Source: Coturnix japonica
Taxonomy: Eukaryota > Chordata > Aves > Galliformes > Phasianidae
NCBI RefSeq assembly: GCF_001577835.2
Contig: NC_029529.1
Coordinates: 11,605,380 to 11,669,379, forward strand
DNA: 64,000 nucleotides
Direction of reading: 5' to 3'
The position numbers and the translations under genes were made by a program. Positions 54,401-64,000 of this stretch are shown in pieces. The notes beneath the pieces are model-generated. The model saw only the letters and a list, made by a program, of their open reading frames with translations, did not search any database and was not told the DNA's origin. Position 1 is the stretch's first letter, and each line of letters starts with the position of its first letter.

Positions 54401-57400
54401 TTTACCAACGTAGCGCTGCCAGTGTTGGGCACGGACTCAATGAAGGCCTCGCAGTCCTGGATCTTCCTCATTTTCTCTGGTTCGATGCGACGGACTTCAT
54501 TGGTTATATTCTGCGGTAGGAAAAAACCTTTGCAGCAACTGAACCTTGTGGCTATGGGGAAGAACAGCTGACCTGTAGCTGTCTGGTGTGAGAGGGGAGG
54601 GCAGGGCTGAGGTGTGTGCTTGGTGGCAGGTGCCTTTCAGCCCTAAAGGGAACAAGAAGATATTTTCTCCATCCAGGCTCATATCCAGCTCTGTTGGAGC
54701 AGGCTAGATAGCCCTCAGCAAGGAAGCTCCGGCTCTGTTGGAAACATGCTGAGCTCATCTGGACCACTGGGCTCTGCAGCCTGAAGGCTGGCTTCTCTCC
54801 TGGACATCAAAGTGCTGCAGACAGCTGGAGCAATTTGCTCTCACTTGTGGTGGCACTTGGATTTTGACACAGCCCTCAGCAGGTAACGTAGCCAGGAGGT
54901 GGATTTCCTCCTGGAATGAGGGAGGTTTGTGGCACAGAGCCTGAATTAATTAGGGGTCAGAAGGAGAGGAAGGGAGCAAAGTGTTGCAGCACCGGAGCCT
55001 AGTGGAGCAGATGCTGAGTTGTGCACAAGGAGAAGTTGTGCCTTGGACTGCAAGTGTTGGTACCTTTGTTTGGTCACTATGTGGTGGTGGCACTGCCCTG
55101 TGCCCTCATGCCCCTGGGAGCACCGACAGCATCCAGAACATCAAGAACCACTCTGAAGACCTCTTGGAAGGACCCCAGCTTTGGAAGCAGGGTCCCTGTG
55201 TTGCACAATGTGCCTGCTCCTATAGCCCCGTACCTTCAGGTCCTTGGAGCGCTCAGTGCTGTCCTGCACAGCCCGACTCTGCTCCAGCGGCGGACGGAGG
55301 TTTGCTGTTATTGCTTTCTCCAACTTGTCCAGGTCACTGTGTACTTTCTCCAGCCCTGCCAGAAGCTGGCGGCCCTGAACTGATGCAGCATCTGGGGAAG
55401 GAGAATGGGGCAGGTTAGAGTCAGCTCAGTCCCACCACTGAGCATGAAACCTCATCCTCCTCTGCTCTCTGCCTGCTGTAACCACAACCTGCTTGCTCCA
55501 ACACTGTGCCCCAGGACTCTTAGGAGATAAGAAGCTGTCAGTGATGTCCTCTCACTCCAACAAAGCAGCAGCCCAACGCTTTGGCCACCAGCAAGAGTCA
55601 AAGGCCCTGTGTCTCAGGTACTGGTGTGTGCCCAGGGCAATAATGGTGTCCCCATCCATGCAGTGTTTGAGATGTATGGGTGTAGCACAAAGGGATGTGG
55701 TTTGGTGTGGGACTTTTTGGCTGATGGTTGGACTTGGTGATCTCAAAAAGCTTAAGCAACCTGGACCATTCCAAGATTTTGATTCCAGGTGGTGCTATGT
55801 TCCACCATTATCTCCTGGGTACGAGGACAGAAGTGGCGCAGGATTGCATGGTTGTTGGTGGAGGGGACAAAGCAGAGGCACCCCTGAGCTCAAGACACTA
55901 CTACAGTGTAGGGGAAAGGGCTGCCCTGGCAGAGCTGTACCTCCAATGCTGTCGGCCTTCAGCCCCTCGTAGCGCTGCTGGAGGACATTCTTGCAGTTGG
56001 AGGTTTTCTCCTTCACAGCTACGTAGCTATCAGCAATCCTACAGAAGGGAGAGCGTGGAGATGAGGTAAGAGCTGCCCCTCCAGCACTCATCTGGCCTGT
56101 AAAAACTGGGAGAAGCCCAGCTGGGGGGTTCTCGGCACCCTCATCCACATTCATAAGTGGGCACAGCAGAGTCTTCCTCTGTGTGGTGCAGCAGGAGAGG
56201 TGCTTCATCCTGTGAGTGCTTCCCAGTGAGTGGGAGCACTCCCCTCACTTAAAGACCCCCCCAGAGGAGGGGGATCTGGCTGGAGGGGTGGCACTGGGAG
56301 GGTTGGGCGCTGTGGTCCTGCACTTACTGGTCTGCCAGTGCTATTGCCTCTGCATCTGGAGGGGGGATCATGAAGCAGACACCCGGGGCACTGATGGCAC
56401 CTCCAGCACCGTCCATCACTTCCCAGATGTCTCCACTGTTCTTCTGCAGGGTGTAGTGGGCTCCTCGGGTTATCTGGCCCTGGAGATGAGAACCATCAGC
56501 AGCAGGTCAGGCTGTGTCCCTTGAACTTATGGGCTCACTCCCCACAGCCCCCAGCCTCTTCTCTGCTGTCAGTCACTGCAGCAGGGCAGGGAGGAGGTGG
56601 CATCTCCTGAACCTGCTGTGAGTCCCGTGGTGGAAGCTCAGTCTGAGTCAGCCCACCCGAGTGGCCACTTGGTGTGGCTGTAACCTCACTACCCCCCAGC
56701 TCAGCATGGCACTGCAACACAGCATTGCAGGGGGGTGTGCAACAAGCACCATGGCTGCAGGGCGATCAGAAGCTGTGCTTTGCCTGTCACCCTGTCCCCA
56801 GTGCTGGTGTCCCTTGCATTCACCCTGGGGCCGTTACCTGCTCGCCCTCATACTCGCATAGAGCCTCCACAGGGATGGGTTGTGGTGGTGGCAGCCGGCG
56901 GTACCGTAGGGGCAGGACATGCTGGCTGCGTTCCTGCAGCGACTGCACAACAGCATCGTACTTCTCCAGGGCCTTCTCTTGGTCCTAGCATGGGGAATGA
57001 GCAAAGAAACGTGGGATGGAGGGAGAGGGGATGTGCTCCTGTGCCCCCAAAGCTGGGAAGAGCTTATACTGATTGACAGAGCCTTCAGTTTCCTTTGCTT
57101 TTTGGATGGCTTTTTGGGTCCTGCTCTGCAGCCACTGGGATCCTGCACTGAGTGCTCCCATGTCCTCCTGCCAGCTCCTACAGCCAGGCTGAGGAAGGGG
57201 TCTCTGTGCCTGGTGCTGGGATAGCCCTGCTCCCAGCAATTAGCTCTAATGAGCACTTTACAAAGCTCTGTGTGGGTTGTTCTATTTGTGTCCAGGCAGG
57301 TGGGTGTCCTACAATGGTCACTGGGGTGGGAGTAGAAGGGCACCCATTGGGCAGAGCTTTTGCTGCACCAATCAGTGCTGCATCATGCTGGGGACACAAC

Positions 57401-60400
57401 CAGGCCCCAGCACAGCTCGTTCCACTGCCTCCTCCGGCAGCAGGTCTAATTATACTCCTACCCTTTATGAGCACCAACTCAATGGGAGAACAAATAAAAA
57501 CCAGCCCGGTGAGCAATTACGTTGCTGTGGGAGAGGCAATCCCTAGCTCAAGGCAGAGGAAGAGCCAGGTGGAGGGAGGCAGCAGCATGGCCAGTGAGCA
57601 GGGCTGGTGCCCACCCCTATGGGGACTGCACCGTGGTGCCATGGAGGTGCTCTGGATCCCCTGGTCCTCCATCTGCCACTACTCACATCCAGCTCCCTGA
57701 GGAGCGACTCCAGCTGGTATCTGTCCTTGAACTCTGGGCTGTACTTTTGGTCCAGGTCCGTATCGACTCTCTTCAAGAGCTGCTGGGCATCTTTTGCATC
57801 TTTCTGAAACTGCAGAAAAGCAGAATCTCTCACCAGGGGATCCCTGCAGCAGGAACAGCCCCTGTGAGGTGCCGTGGGTGAGACACATAGACAAGGATGA
57901 GAAACTGCTATTTGCAAGAGCAGAGCCAGGGAAAGTCAGCTGGGGGAGAGAGAAGGAAGGCAGCTTTTCTCCTGCAGGGTTGTTCAATCCACGTTTCCCA
58001 GCCCTCCCCACCTTTAATTGGGGTTTCACGTGGGCAGCATCACGCCACGTGCTCCTCCCTGCTGCCAACGAGGAGGAGCAGGCAGAGTTTGGCCCTTCCC
58101 CATGCAATCCACCCCATGGGCAGTTATTTGGGCAGGTACCAGGGGAAGCACGGAGGGGCTGGGCACCCTGCTTCCCCCTTGGCAGGAGCCTCATCACGTC
58201 CTCAACACGCCCAGGCTGTGGGAGAGGAATCCGGCCCGACCTGCTCCCTGCTCAGCCTCCCAGGCTGCCAGATGCAATTTATCAGGCAGACATCTGTCTG
58301 CAGCGCTCAGCTGGGCTGTGCAGCTCCATGCAGGCTCCCTGCAGCCAGCACAGCACTGCAGGTGCGGTTTTTCCCACTCACAGCTGTGCTGCTTTGGTGG
58401 GAAGCTCCCATTGCCTGATGTGAGGCTTCCCTGGGGGCTTTGCTGGGGGTTGAGGTGGTGAATAAGTTGCAAAGAGGCGGCAGGAGCCTCTGTGAGTCCC
58501 AGCAGAGCAGGGTTCTCTGCTGTGCATGAGGGTGCTGACACCGAGCAGTGGTGCTGGTGCATGGAGGAGGTGATTTTTAGGGGCACAAAAGTGATCTGAG
58601 GGATGGAACCTCTCTCTTCCAGGACAGGCTATGAGCTGGGGCTGTGCAGCATGAACAGAGGGCTGCAGGGAGAGCTGAGAGCGGCCCTTTGGTATCTAAA
58701 GGGGGGCTCTAGGATAGAGGGGGACAGAGGTCTTTAGCAGGGACTGCGGTGACAGGACGAGGGGTAATGGTTTCAAACTAAAAGAGGGGAGTTCAGATTA
58801 GAAGTCTGTTACAATATGGGCAGTAAGGCACTGCACAGGCTGCCCAGGGAGACAGCGGTGCCCCATCCCTGCAGACCCCCAAGCTCAGGCTGGGAGGGCT
58901 CTGAGCACTGATGGAGCTGTGGGTGTCCCTGTTCATTGCAGGGGTGGGACCAGGTGGTATTTAAGGGTCCCAGCTTCAGTTCCTAAGGCCCAGCCCCAGC
59001 AGTCTGATACCTTGTGGAAGTCCTCCATGAACTTGAGGTGACTCTCCTCGCAGATCAGGAAGTTGAGATACTCCTTCCAGTCGGCGTGGACTGCCTCGAT
59101 GTGTGCCTGTAATGCAATGCTGTGTCAACACCTGGGGGGGATGGCAGCCTGAGCTGGCCCCGACCTGCAGCACCCATCCTGAGCAGTGCCAAAAGTGGGG
59201 CTGGGAGATGGGGAAGGGCTGTGGGTTCTGCCCAGAGCAGAGGAGCCTGAGGGGCAGCCTTGGGGCAGCTGCAGCTCCCCATGGTGGGGGATGAGCACAG
59301 CACCGATGCTCACCTCTATGGCGTTCTTCCCAGGATGGTTCTGGGCCAGCAGCTGGTCTCCATCTGCGTGCAGCTTGTTGATGGCCTCCTCCTTCTCCTC
59401 CAGTTTCCGATGGATGAAGTTCTAGATGGAGGGAAGCAAGCTGCTGACCCCCACACAAACAGAAGGGGATGATACCCAAAGCGCTGTGTTCCCTCGCTGT
59501 GGCTTTTGTTTTCCTTTCCTTGCAGATGTTGCTGATGATGGGATTCTTGCCAAGCTAATGCTGAGATAAGGGTGAGGAGAGGCAGCAACCTGCCAGCTTT
59601 CCTCTTTGCTTTATTTCTAGCACAAGATAAGGTTGTTCAGCCTGGAGAAGGTCCTGAGAGACCTTAGAGAAGCCTTCCAGAGCCCAAGGGAGATACAGAA
59701 AAGCTGGGGAGGGACTCTTTACCAGCAAGTGTAGGTAGTAACATGGCAAGGGGGAACAGTTTTAGACTAAAAGAGGAGATTTAATTAGTTAGGAGGAAAT
59801 TCTTCACTCATAGGGTGGCACTGCTGCCCAGAGAGCTGTGGGTGCCCCATCCCTGGAGGTGTCCCTGCTCTATGAGAGGCGTCCCTGCCTGCAGCAGGTC
59901 AGAACCATCACACTGTAAGTTCCCTTCCAACCCCAAACCATTCTGTGGTTGTGTGATTAATGTTTCTATCACCTGTAGACCTCCAAGTGTTTAATGATGG
60001 GAAACTGAGGCAGAAGGGACCGGTGTGATCGTGCACCCACCTCATACTGGCGGCGCCGGCTGGGGTAGTCCAGGTTGTGGTCGCTCCAGTCATAGTGCGT
60101 GCGGTCCTTTGCCTGCTGATCCAGCCAGTAGAGCTTGTTGGTGCAGCGCTGCATGTAGTCCTGCAGCGAGTTCAGGTCCTGCTGCCTCTGCTGCGAGCCG
60201 GCCTGGCAGGGAGAGAGGGAGAGCTCAGCCCTGTGCTCGTCTCCGTACCCCACCCCAGCCCCGCACTCCATAGGTCTCTTACCAGCAGCTTCTGGTACTT
60301 GGCTTGGAGGTCACCCGTGTATTCCTGGGAATGGGAGAAGAAAGGTGGTTGGGGAGGGGGTGTTTGCAGAGTGGAAGTTTGAATAGGGCTGAATAGGGCT

Positions 60401-62158
60401 TTTGTGGGGTTGGGTTCCTCGTGAAGCTGGAGGTGATGTGGGATGCTCAGCTCCAAAGCCAACAGTGGGTCTGGGCACTCACCCAGCCCAAGCCAGGCTT
60501 GGGAGCTGCCTGCATTCCCTCTGGGCATGAAGCCCCTGTTCCAGAGGGATATGGGGCAGAAGTGCTGACCTTGTTGCCTTCCTTGGTGATGTGTGGGCCA
60601 ATGGCCATGACTTCATTGTGGAAGATGTTGTGCTCTTCAACTTGGCTGTTGACCAGCGGCAGATCGGTCCCAAAGCCCTTGCCACACAACGCATCCTACA
60701 GCACATGAGATACGGGGTCAGCAGCAGGGAAATGGGATGCAGCATCCAGGGCCTGGGTGGCTCCTTCTGGTCACTGGAGCTGGATGTGGAGCTGGGCTGA
60801 GGCAGGCTCTGGGGCTGTTGCTGAGGGATATAGAAGCTCTCACGGGCTGTGCAGCACCATGATAAGGGGGATCTGAGAATTTGAGATTGAAGCTGATGCA
60901 GCAGAGAATGCATGCAGAGAATGGGGGTGGTTACTGAGGGCACCTGGCAGTGGCCATCCCATAACTGCAGGGTGGTTACTGAGAACCCAACAGCATGTAG
61001 ATAGAGGATGAGAACAAAGGGGCACATGTTGGAGCAGAACTGGCAGCTGGGTGTCAGGGAAGCCTTAGCACTGTTAGGGCACCATATAGAGAGGGAAGAG
61101 AGCATGGTCTCCACCCTTGGATGCAGAGCAGCAGAGGTTTGCCCAAGCTCACCCAGGAGCCTCTCCTCTCTCAGCCCAGGTGTCCCCATTGAGGCACAGT
61201 GCCCAGGCAGCAGCACTGCTGTCCCCTCGGTACCTGTTTCTCTTCGATCACTGTGCACCAGTTGACCTGGGGCTCAATGTGCTGCAGGGGGAAGTTGTAG
61301 ATCTGTTCATGTTTCACACGTAGGTTTGCCACTCGCTCCTTCAGCTGCCGGATGCTGTAGGAAGGGAAGGATGAGGTGAGGTGCAGGACGTGGGTACAGA
61401 GCAGCCCAGCCATTAGCAACAGCTGCAGTTGTCCCCTCCCTGCCCCCTTGTGATGCCCTCGGGGACCTCAGCCATGCCACTGAGCAATGGGCTGGGCAGC
61501 AGAGGGCAGAGGCTGCCAAGCACCAAGGCTGCTCTGTATATCATCTAGCTCAAGGCAGGGGGAAGATATTGCCCCGCAGTGCAGAGCTTGATTTGGGGCT
61601 GTTGGTGGGTGACATGCTCAATCGCTGCCTGTGGGTTGTGCATGGGGGGCTCTGAGCTGAACCCACAAAGAAGGCCATCCCCTCCCACGGTACTCACTCC
61701 TCAGTGATCATGTCCCCCTGGGGGTGCTTCATGTGCCTGGCGACGGCTGCATCCCCATCCAGCACATAGAGCAGCTTGTCCGACTCCGTCAGCTTCTGAG
61801 CTGTCAGCTCCTTGTACTGTGCTAGCTGGCATGCCTTGATCTTGTGCAAGTCCTGGGTGGGCAAAGAGCAGGGAGAAATGATCACAAAGGGCAAAACACC
61901 AGCATCCATGATGGCGTGCCTCAGAGTGGGAGCCAGATGAGCTCCTCCCTCTGCATTGCTCCCATGCAGCAGCGATGGGCAGGCTGGCTAGAGGACAATG
62001 TGGTCCCCTTCCCATCCCCTGAAGCACAGGCATGCACGGGGCCACAGCTTGTACTCACATTCTGCATTCGGGAGTCAGTCTCCACGATGTTCTTCTCCAC
62101 TTGGTCAGCATTTTTCTGCAGGCGCTCAATGAGCTCGGTCAGCTCTTTGCTGGAGATG
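48421..62158 (-). CDS. PPL: PPL, periplakin (exons 2-22; exon 1 outside window)
   Basis: Exons in transcript order: 62059-62158, 61698-61852, 61234-61354, 60570-60695, 60283-60324, 60041-60202, 59314-59421, 59011-59106, 57687-57809, 56838-56984, 56328-56479, 55941-56038, 55234-55391, 54332-54510, 54056-54194, 53694-53887, 52934-53084, 52557-52640, 52022-52138, 51726-51818 and 48421-51105. Phase is kept throughout; 1742 codons plus a missing exon 1 of about 20 fits human periplakin (1756). The N-terminal plakin domain of spectrin repeats (TNKLYWLDQQAKDRTHYDW, EAVHADWKEYLNFLICEE) has an SH3-like insert in exons 11-12. The single last exon codes the coiled-coil rod and the C-terminal linker (SIVVIDPDTGKEMSPEEAH, ECDWEEISIKGPNGESSVI, MSIQELAVLVSG), with no plakin repeat domains, as is characteristic of periplakin. 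It links desmosomes and keratin filaments and is a cornified-envelope precursor that pairs with envoplakin. Confidence 0.98.
51541..51553. repeat. Short (GT)n tract
   Basis: Six and a half GT units in PPL intron 21. Confidence 0.85.
54222..54300 (-). repeat. CR1 3'-end fragment (PPL intron 15)
   Basis: Plus-strand AATCATAGAACCATTAAGG, AAGACCATCAAGTCCAACCA and CCCATCACCACCAACCCTG are the reverse complement of a CR1 end. Same strand as PPL. Confidence 0.85.
55655..55790 (+). repeat. CR1 3'-end fragment (PPL intron 13)
   Basis: Plus-strand GATGTGGTTTGGTGTGGGAC, then GATGGTTGGACTTGGTGATC and a decayed tail. Opposite strand to PPL. Confidence 0.75.
58685..58972 (+). repeat. CR1 3' segment, about 0.29 kb (PPL intron 9)
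   Basis: Clear CR1 landmarks in order: GGTAATGGTTTCAAACTAAA, ACAGGCTGCCCAGGGAGA, GCCCCATCCCTGCAGAC, GGTGTCCCTGTTCATTGCAG and TTTAAGGGTCCCAG. 5'-truncated, as most CR1 copies are. Confidence 0.9.
59620..59960 (+). repeat. CR1 3' segment, about 0.34 kb (PPL intron 7)
   Basis: Landmarks: TTGTTCAGCCTGGAGAAGGT, GGGGAACAGTTTTAGACTAA, GGAGGAAATTCTTCACTCAT, ACTGCTGCCCAGAGAGCTGT and AGTTCCCTTCCAACCCCAAA, then a tail TTCTGTGGTTGTGTGATT. 5'-truncated, better preserved than the others. Confidence 0.92.
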
Positions 62159-64000
62159 CTGGGGAGAGAGAAGAGGGAGAGGAGCTCGTCACGCTGCAGG
62201 TACCCGTGCAGAGAGGCCACATCCCAGGGGGCTCCTTTTGGCATGCCATAGCCCCACCACATGGCTGGGGGCCAGCTGAGCCCGCCAGGCCTTGCAGCTG
62301 TGTGTGACTCACTGCTGCCTTTCTAACACTTTCCAAAACACGCAGCCGTGCTGCCAACATGGGGGTGGTGGCCGGGGCTTCACGATGGGAGTGATGCCAC
62401 ACGTGGGCCCTGGGCTCAGGGCAGGAGTTCTGCTCACACCCTGCCTCCCTCTGGAGATACCAGCTCTGCAGGGAGGTTTGCACCATTTAGAGCAAATAAA
62501 AGGCAATGGGATGGCACACGCTGCATCTGTGCCTGTGCACTCTGGCTCCTGCCAGGCAGGGATCCTCCTTCCCTTCTCTATGTGCTCAGGGTACAAGCCT
62601 CTTTGCTGGCTGTTTGCAGGGCTGGCCGTCTGCTTTACTTCATATCAGTAAGGAATTGCATGGGGTCAGCCAGACGTTCCCAGCAGGGACAGCTGAGCTG
62701 CAGCCAATGCTTCCATTAATGCCCAGAACACCCTGTGCCACAGCTCCTGCATCGCCATGGTTAGTTTAAACATCTCACCTCCTCTATTGTTTTGGCTGCA
62801 CTGTGCTGATGGGATGTAAGCACCAACACCACCACGCTCCCACGTGCTTCATGCTCCCAAATACTTGAAGGGCCCAGAGCTGGTCCTGCCATGAGGGCTG
62901 AACCTTGGCTCACTCTAATCCCAATCATTTACCCAGTGGAGATAACGAGCCTTAATGATCTCATCACGTGGAAGCAGAATTAATTGTTATACGGCGCGTG
63001 GAAAGGCTGATCCCCGTTAGAGCTGCTGCTCGGTGTGCCCTGTGTCTCCTACACAAGCTGTGGACCACAGTCCAGGTGGGAGCAGCGTTATATGGTGAGT
63101 TGCAGCATCATGGCTGCAATGGGGAAATCACAGCCATCCCCTACTGCGGATGCAGGCATCCACCTCAAGCCCTGCCCCATATACCTGCAGTAGATCCCAC
63201 TTCCCCAAGAGGTTCCAGCACAGCAGGGCAGGCTGTGCACTGAGGTTTCTTTATATAGGTGTTGTGTCATAAGCTGGGCATGGAGCAGGGTGATGGCTGT
63301 GTCCATCAGTGACCTGCAGGGCTGAGCATCCTGCTGCCCTGCCTGCCTGCCCCATGCTGGCAATGGGGCTGCGTGCTGCCCAGCCACATCCTGGGGTTGA
63401 ATCTATGGGGATCTGCAGCACGGATGGAAATGGCAGCCCAAAAGACAGAAGAAGTTTGGAGCTTGTTGAGTTTTGGTTTTGACTGTGATGTAGAAGCTTC
63501 CAGATTGTACAGGGGAAATAAAATTCAGCTTGGGATCCACAGTGATGCTGTATTTCAGATGGAGCCCAGATAGAGACGGCTTTGTTTGAAAAGGGGGGGA
63601 AAAGAAAAAGAACAAGAAAAAAATCCCTGGAAAACCAGGCTTTGTCATTGCTGAAGAACTCGAACATTTCCAAGGAGTTTTCTGATCACGAAGGAAAAAA
63701 TGATAATGTTCGTGACAAGCTGTGTTTGACAATGGCTCTGTTTCTGTTCTGCAGTGCAGGACGGGGCTGATTCCAGCACGAGGGGAGGGTTTGCTCTGGC
63801 TTTTCCCAGCTGGGGAGCAGGGAGGAGGCAGCTGCTCTGTGCTTGACCGGTTGTTGCTCAAAGCTTTGGAGCCGCTCTCTGCTCTTCAGGGAGAGGAGAT
63901 GCTTTTGCCCTGGCTCACCGTGCTTGGGAGAGCTCCAGCTTTGCTGAGAGCTGGCAGCAGCCTCTCGGGCGTTCCCCAGAAGAGCCCCAAGATGCTGCAG
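62159..64000. other. PPL intron 1 (left end)
   Basis: Upstream of PPL exon 2 no sequence resembling the conserved first exon (start like MNSLFRKRNKGKYSP) is found, so exon 1 lies beyond the window. A purine-rich run occupies about 63587-63627. No recognisable repeat is seen. Confidence 0.6.

Overview
The window is vertebrate nuclear DNA, almost certainly from a galliform bird (chicken or a close relative). The evidence is spliced genes with GT-AG introns, CpG-rich promoters, about eight CR1 retroelement fragments as the main recognisable repeats, and proteins that read as bird versions of genes from human 16p13.3. From gene content I infer chicken chromosome 14 or its equivalent. I see no prokaryotic features, no CRISPR array and no retroviral or other virus-like element.

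Layout, left to right. IGFALS (+, only the 3' part of its coding exon, 2-529). NUBP2 (-, 7 exons, 2904-6458). SPSB3 (+, 6 coding exons, 7768-10808), head-to-head with NUBP2 across a promoter with six CCAAT boxes. EME2 (-, 8 exons, 13723-19148), tail-to-tail with SPSB3. NME3 (+, 5 exons, 19320-21057), head-to-head with EME2 across about 170 bp that contain a TATA box. UBN1 (+, 17 coding exons plus a non-coding first exon, 23955-44270). PPL (-, coding exons 2-22, 48421-62158), tail-to-tail with UBN1; its first exon lies beyond the right edge. Exon models were built by hand from splice signals and reading phase. Every junction keeps frame, and the resulting lengths fit the families: NUBP2 273 aa, SPSB3 355 aa, EME2 413 aa, NME3 169 aa, UBN1 1135 aa, PPL 1742 aa in the window.

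The genes do not form one pathway. They are housekeeping and tissue genes: cytosolic iron-sulfur assembly (NUBP2), ubiquitin ligase adaptor (SPSB3), replication-fork nuclease subunit (EME2), nucleoside diphosphate kinase (NME3), H3.3 chaperone complex (UBN1), desmosome/cornified-envelope plakin (PPL) and IGF carrier complex (IGFALS). IGFALS to NME3 matches one human 16p13.3 cluster, and UBN1-PPL matches a second that lies about 3 Mb away in human. The NME3-UBN1 gap is therefore a junction between two blocks.

The points most worth a second look are: two short upstream ORFs in the UBN1 leader chained to each other and to the main start by ATGA overlaps; a possible upstream coding exon that would extend SPSB3 in frame; a tRNA-headed, CR1-tailed SINE in NUBP2 intron 1; the swapped promoter partner of EME2; and a near-exact 60-residue period in the periplakin rod.
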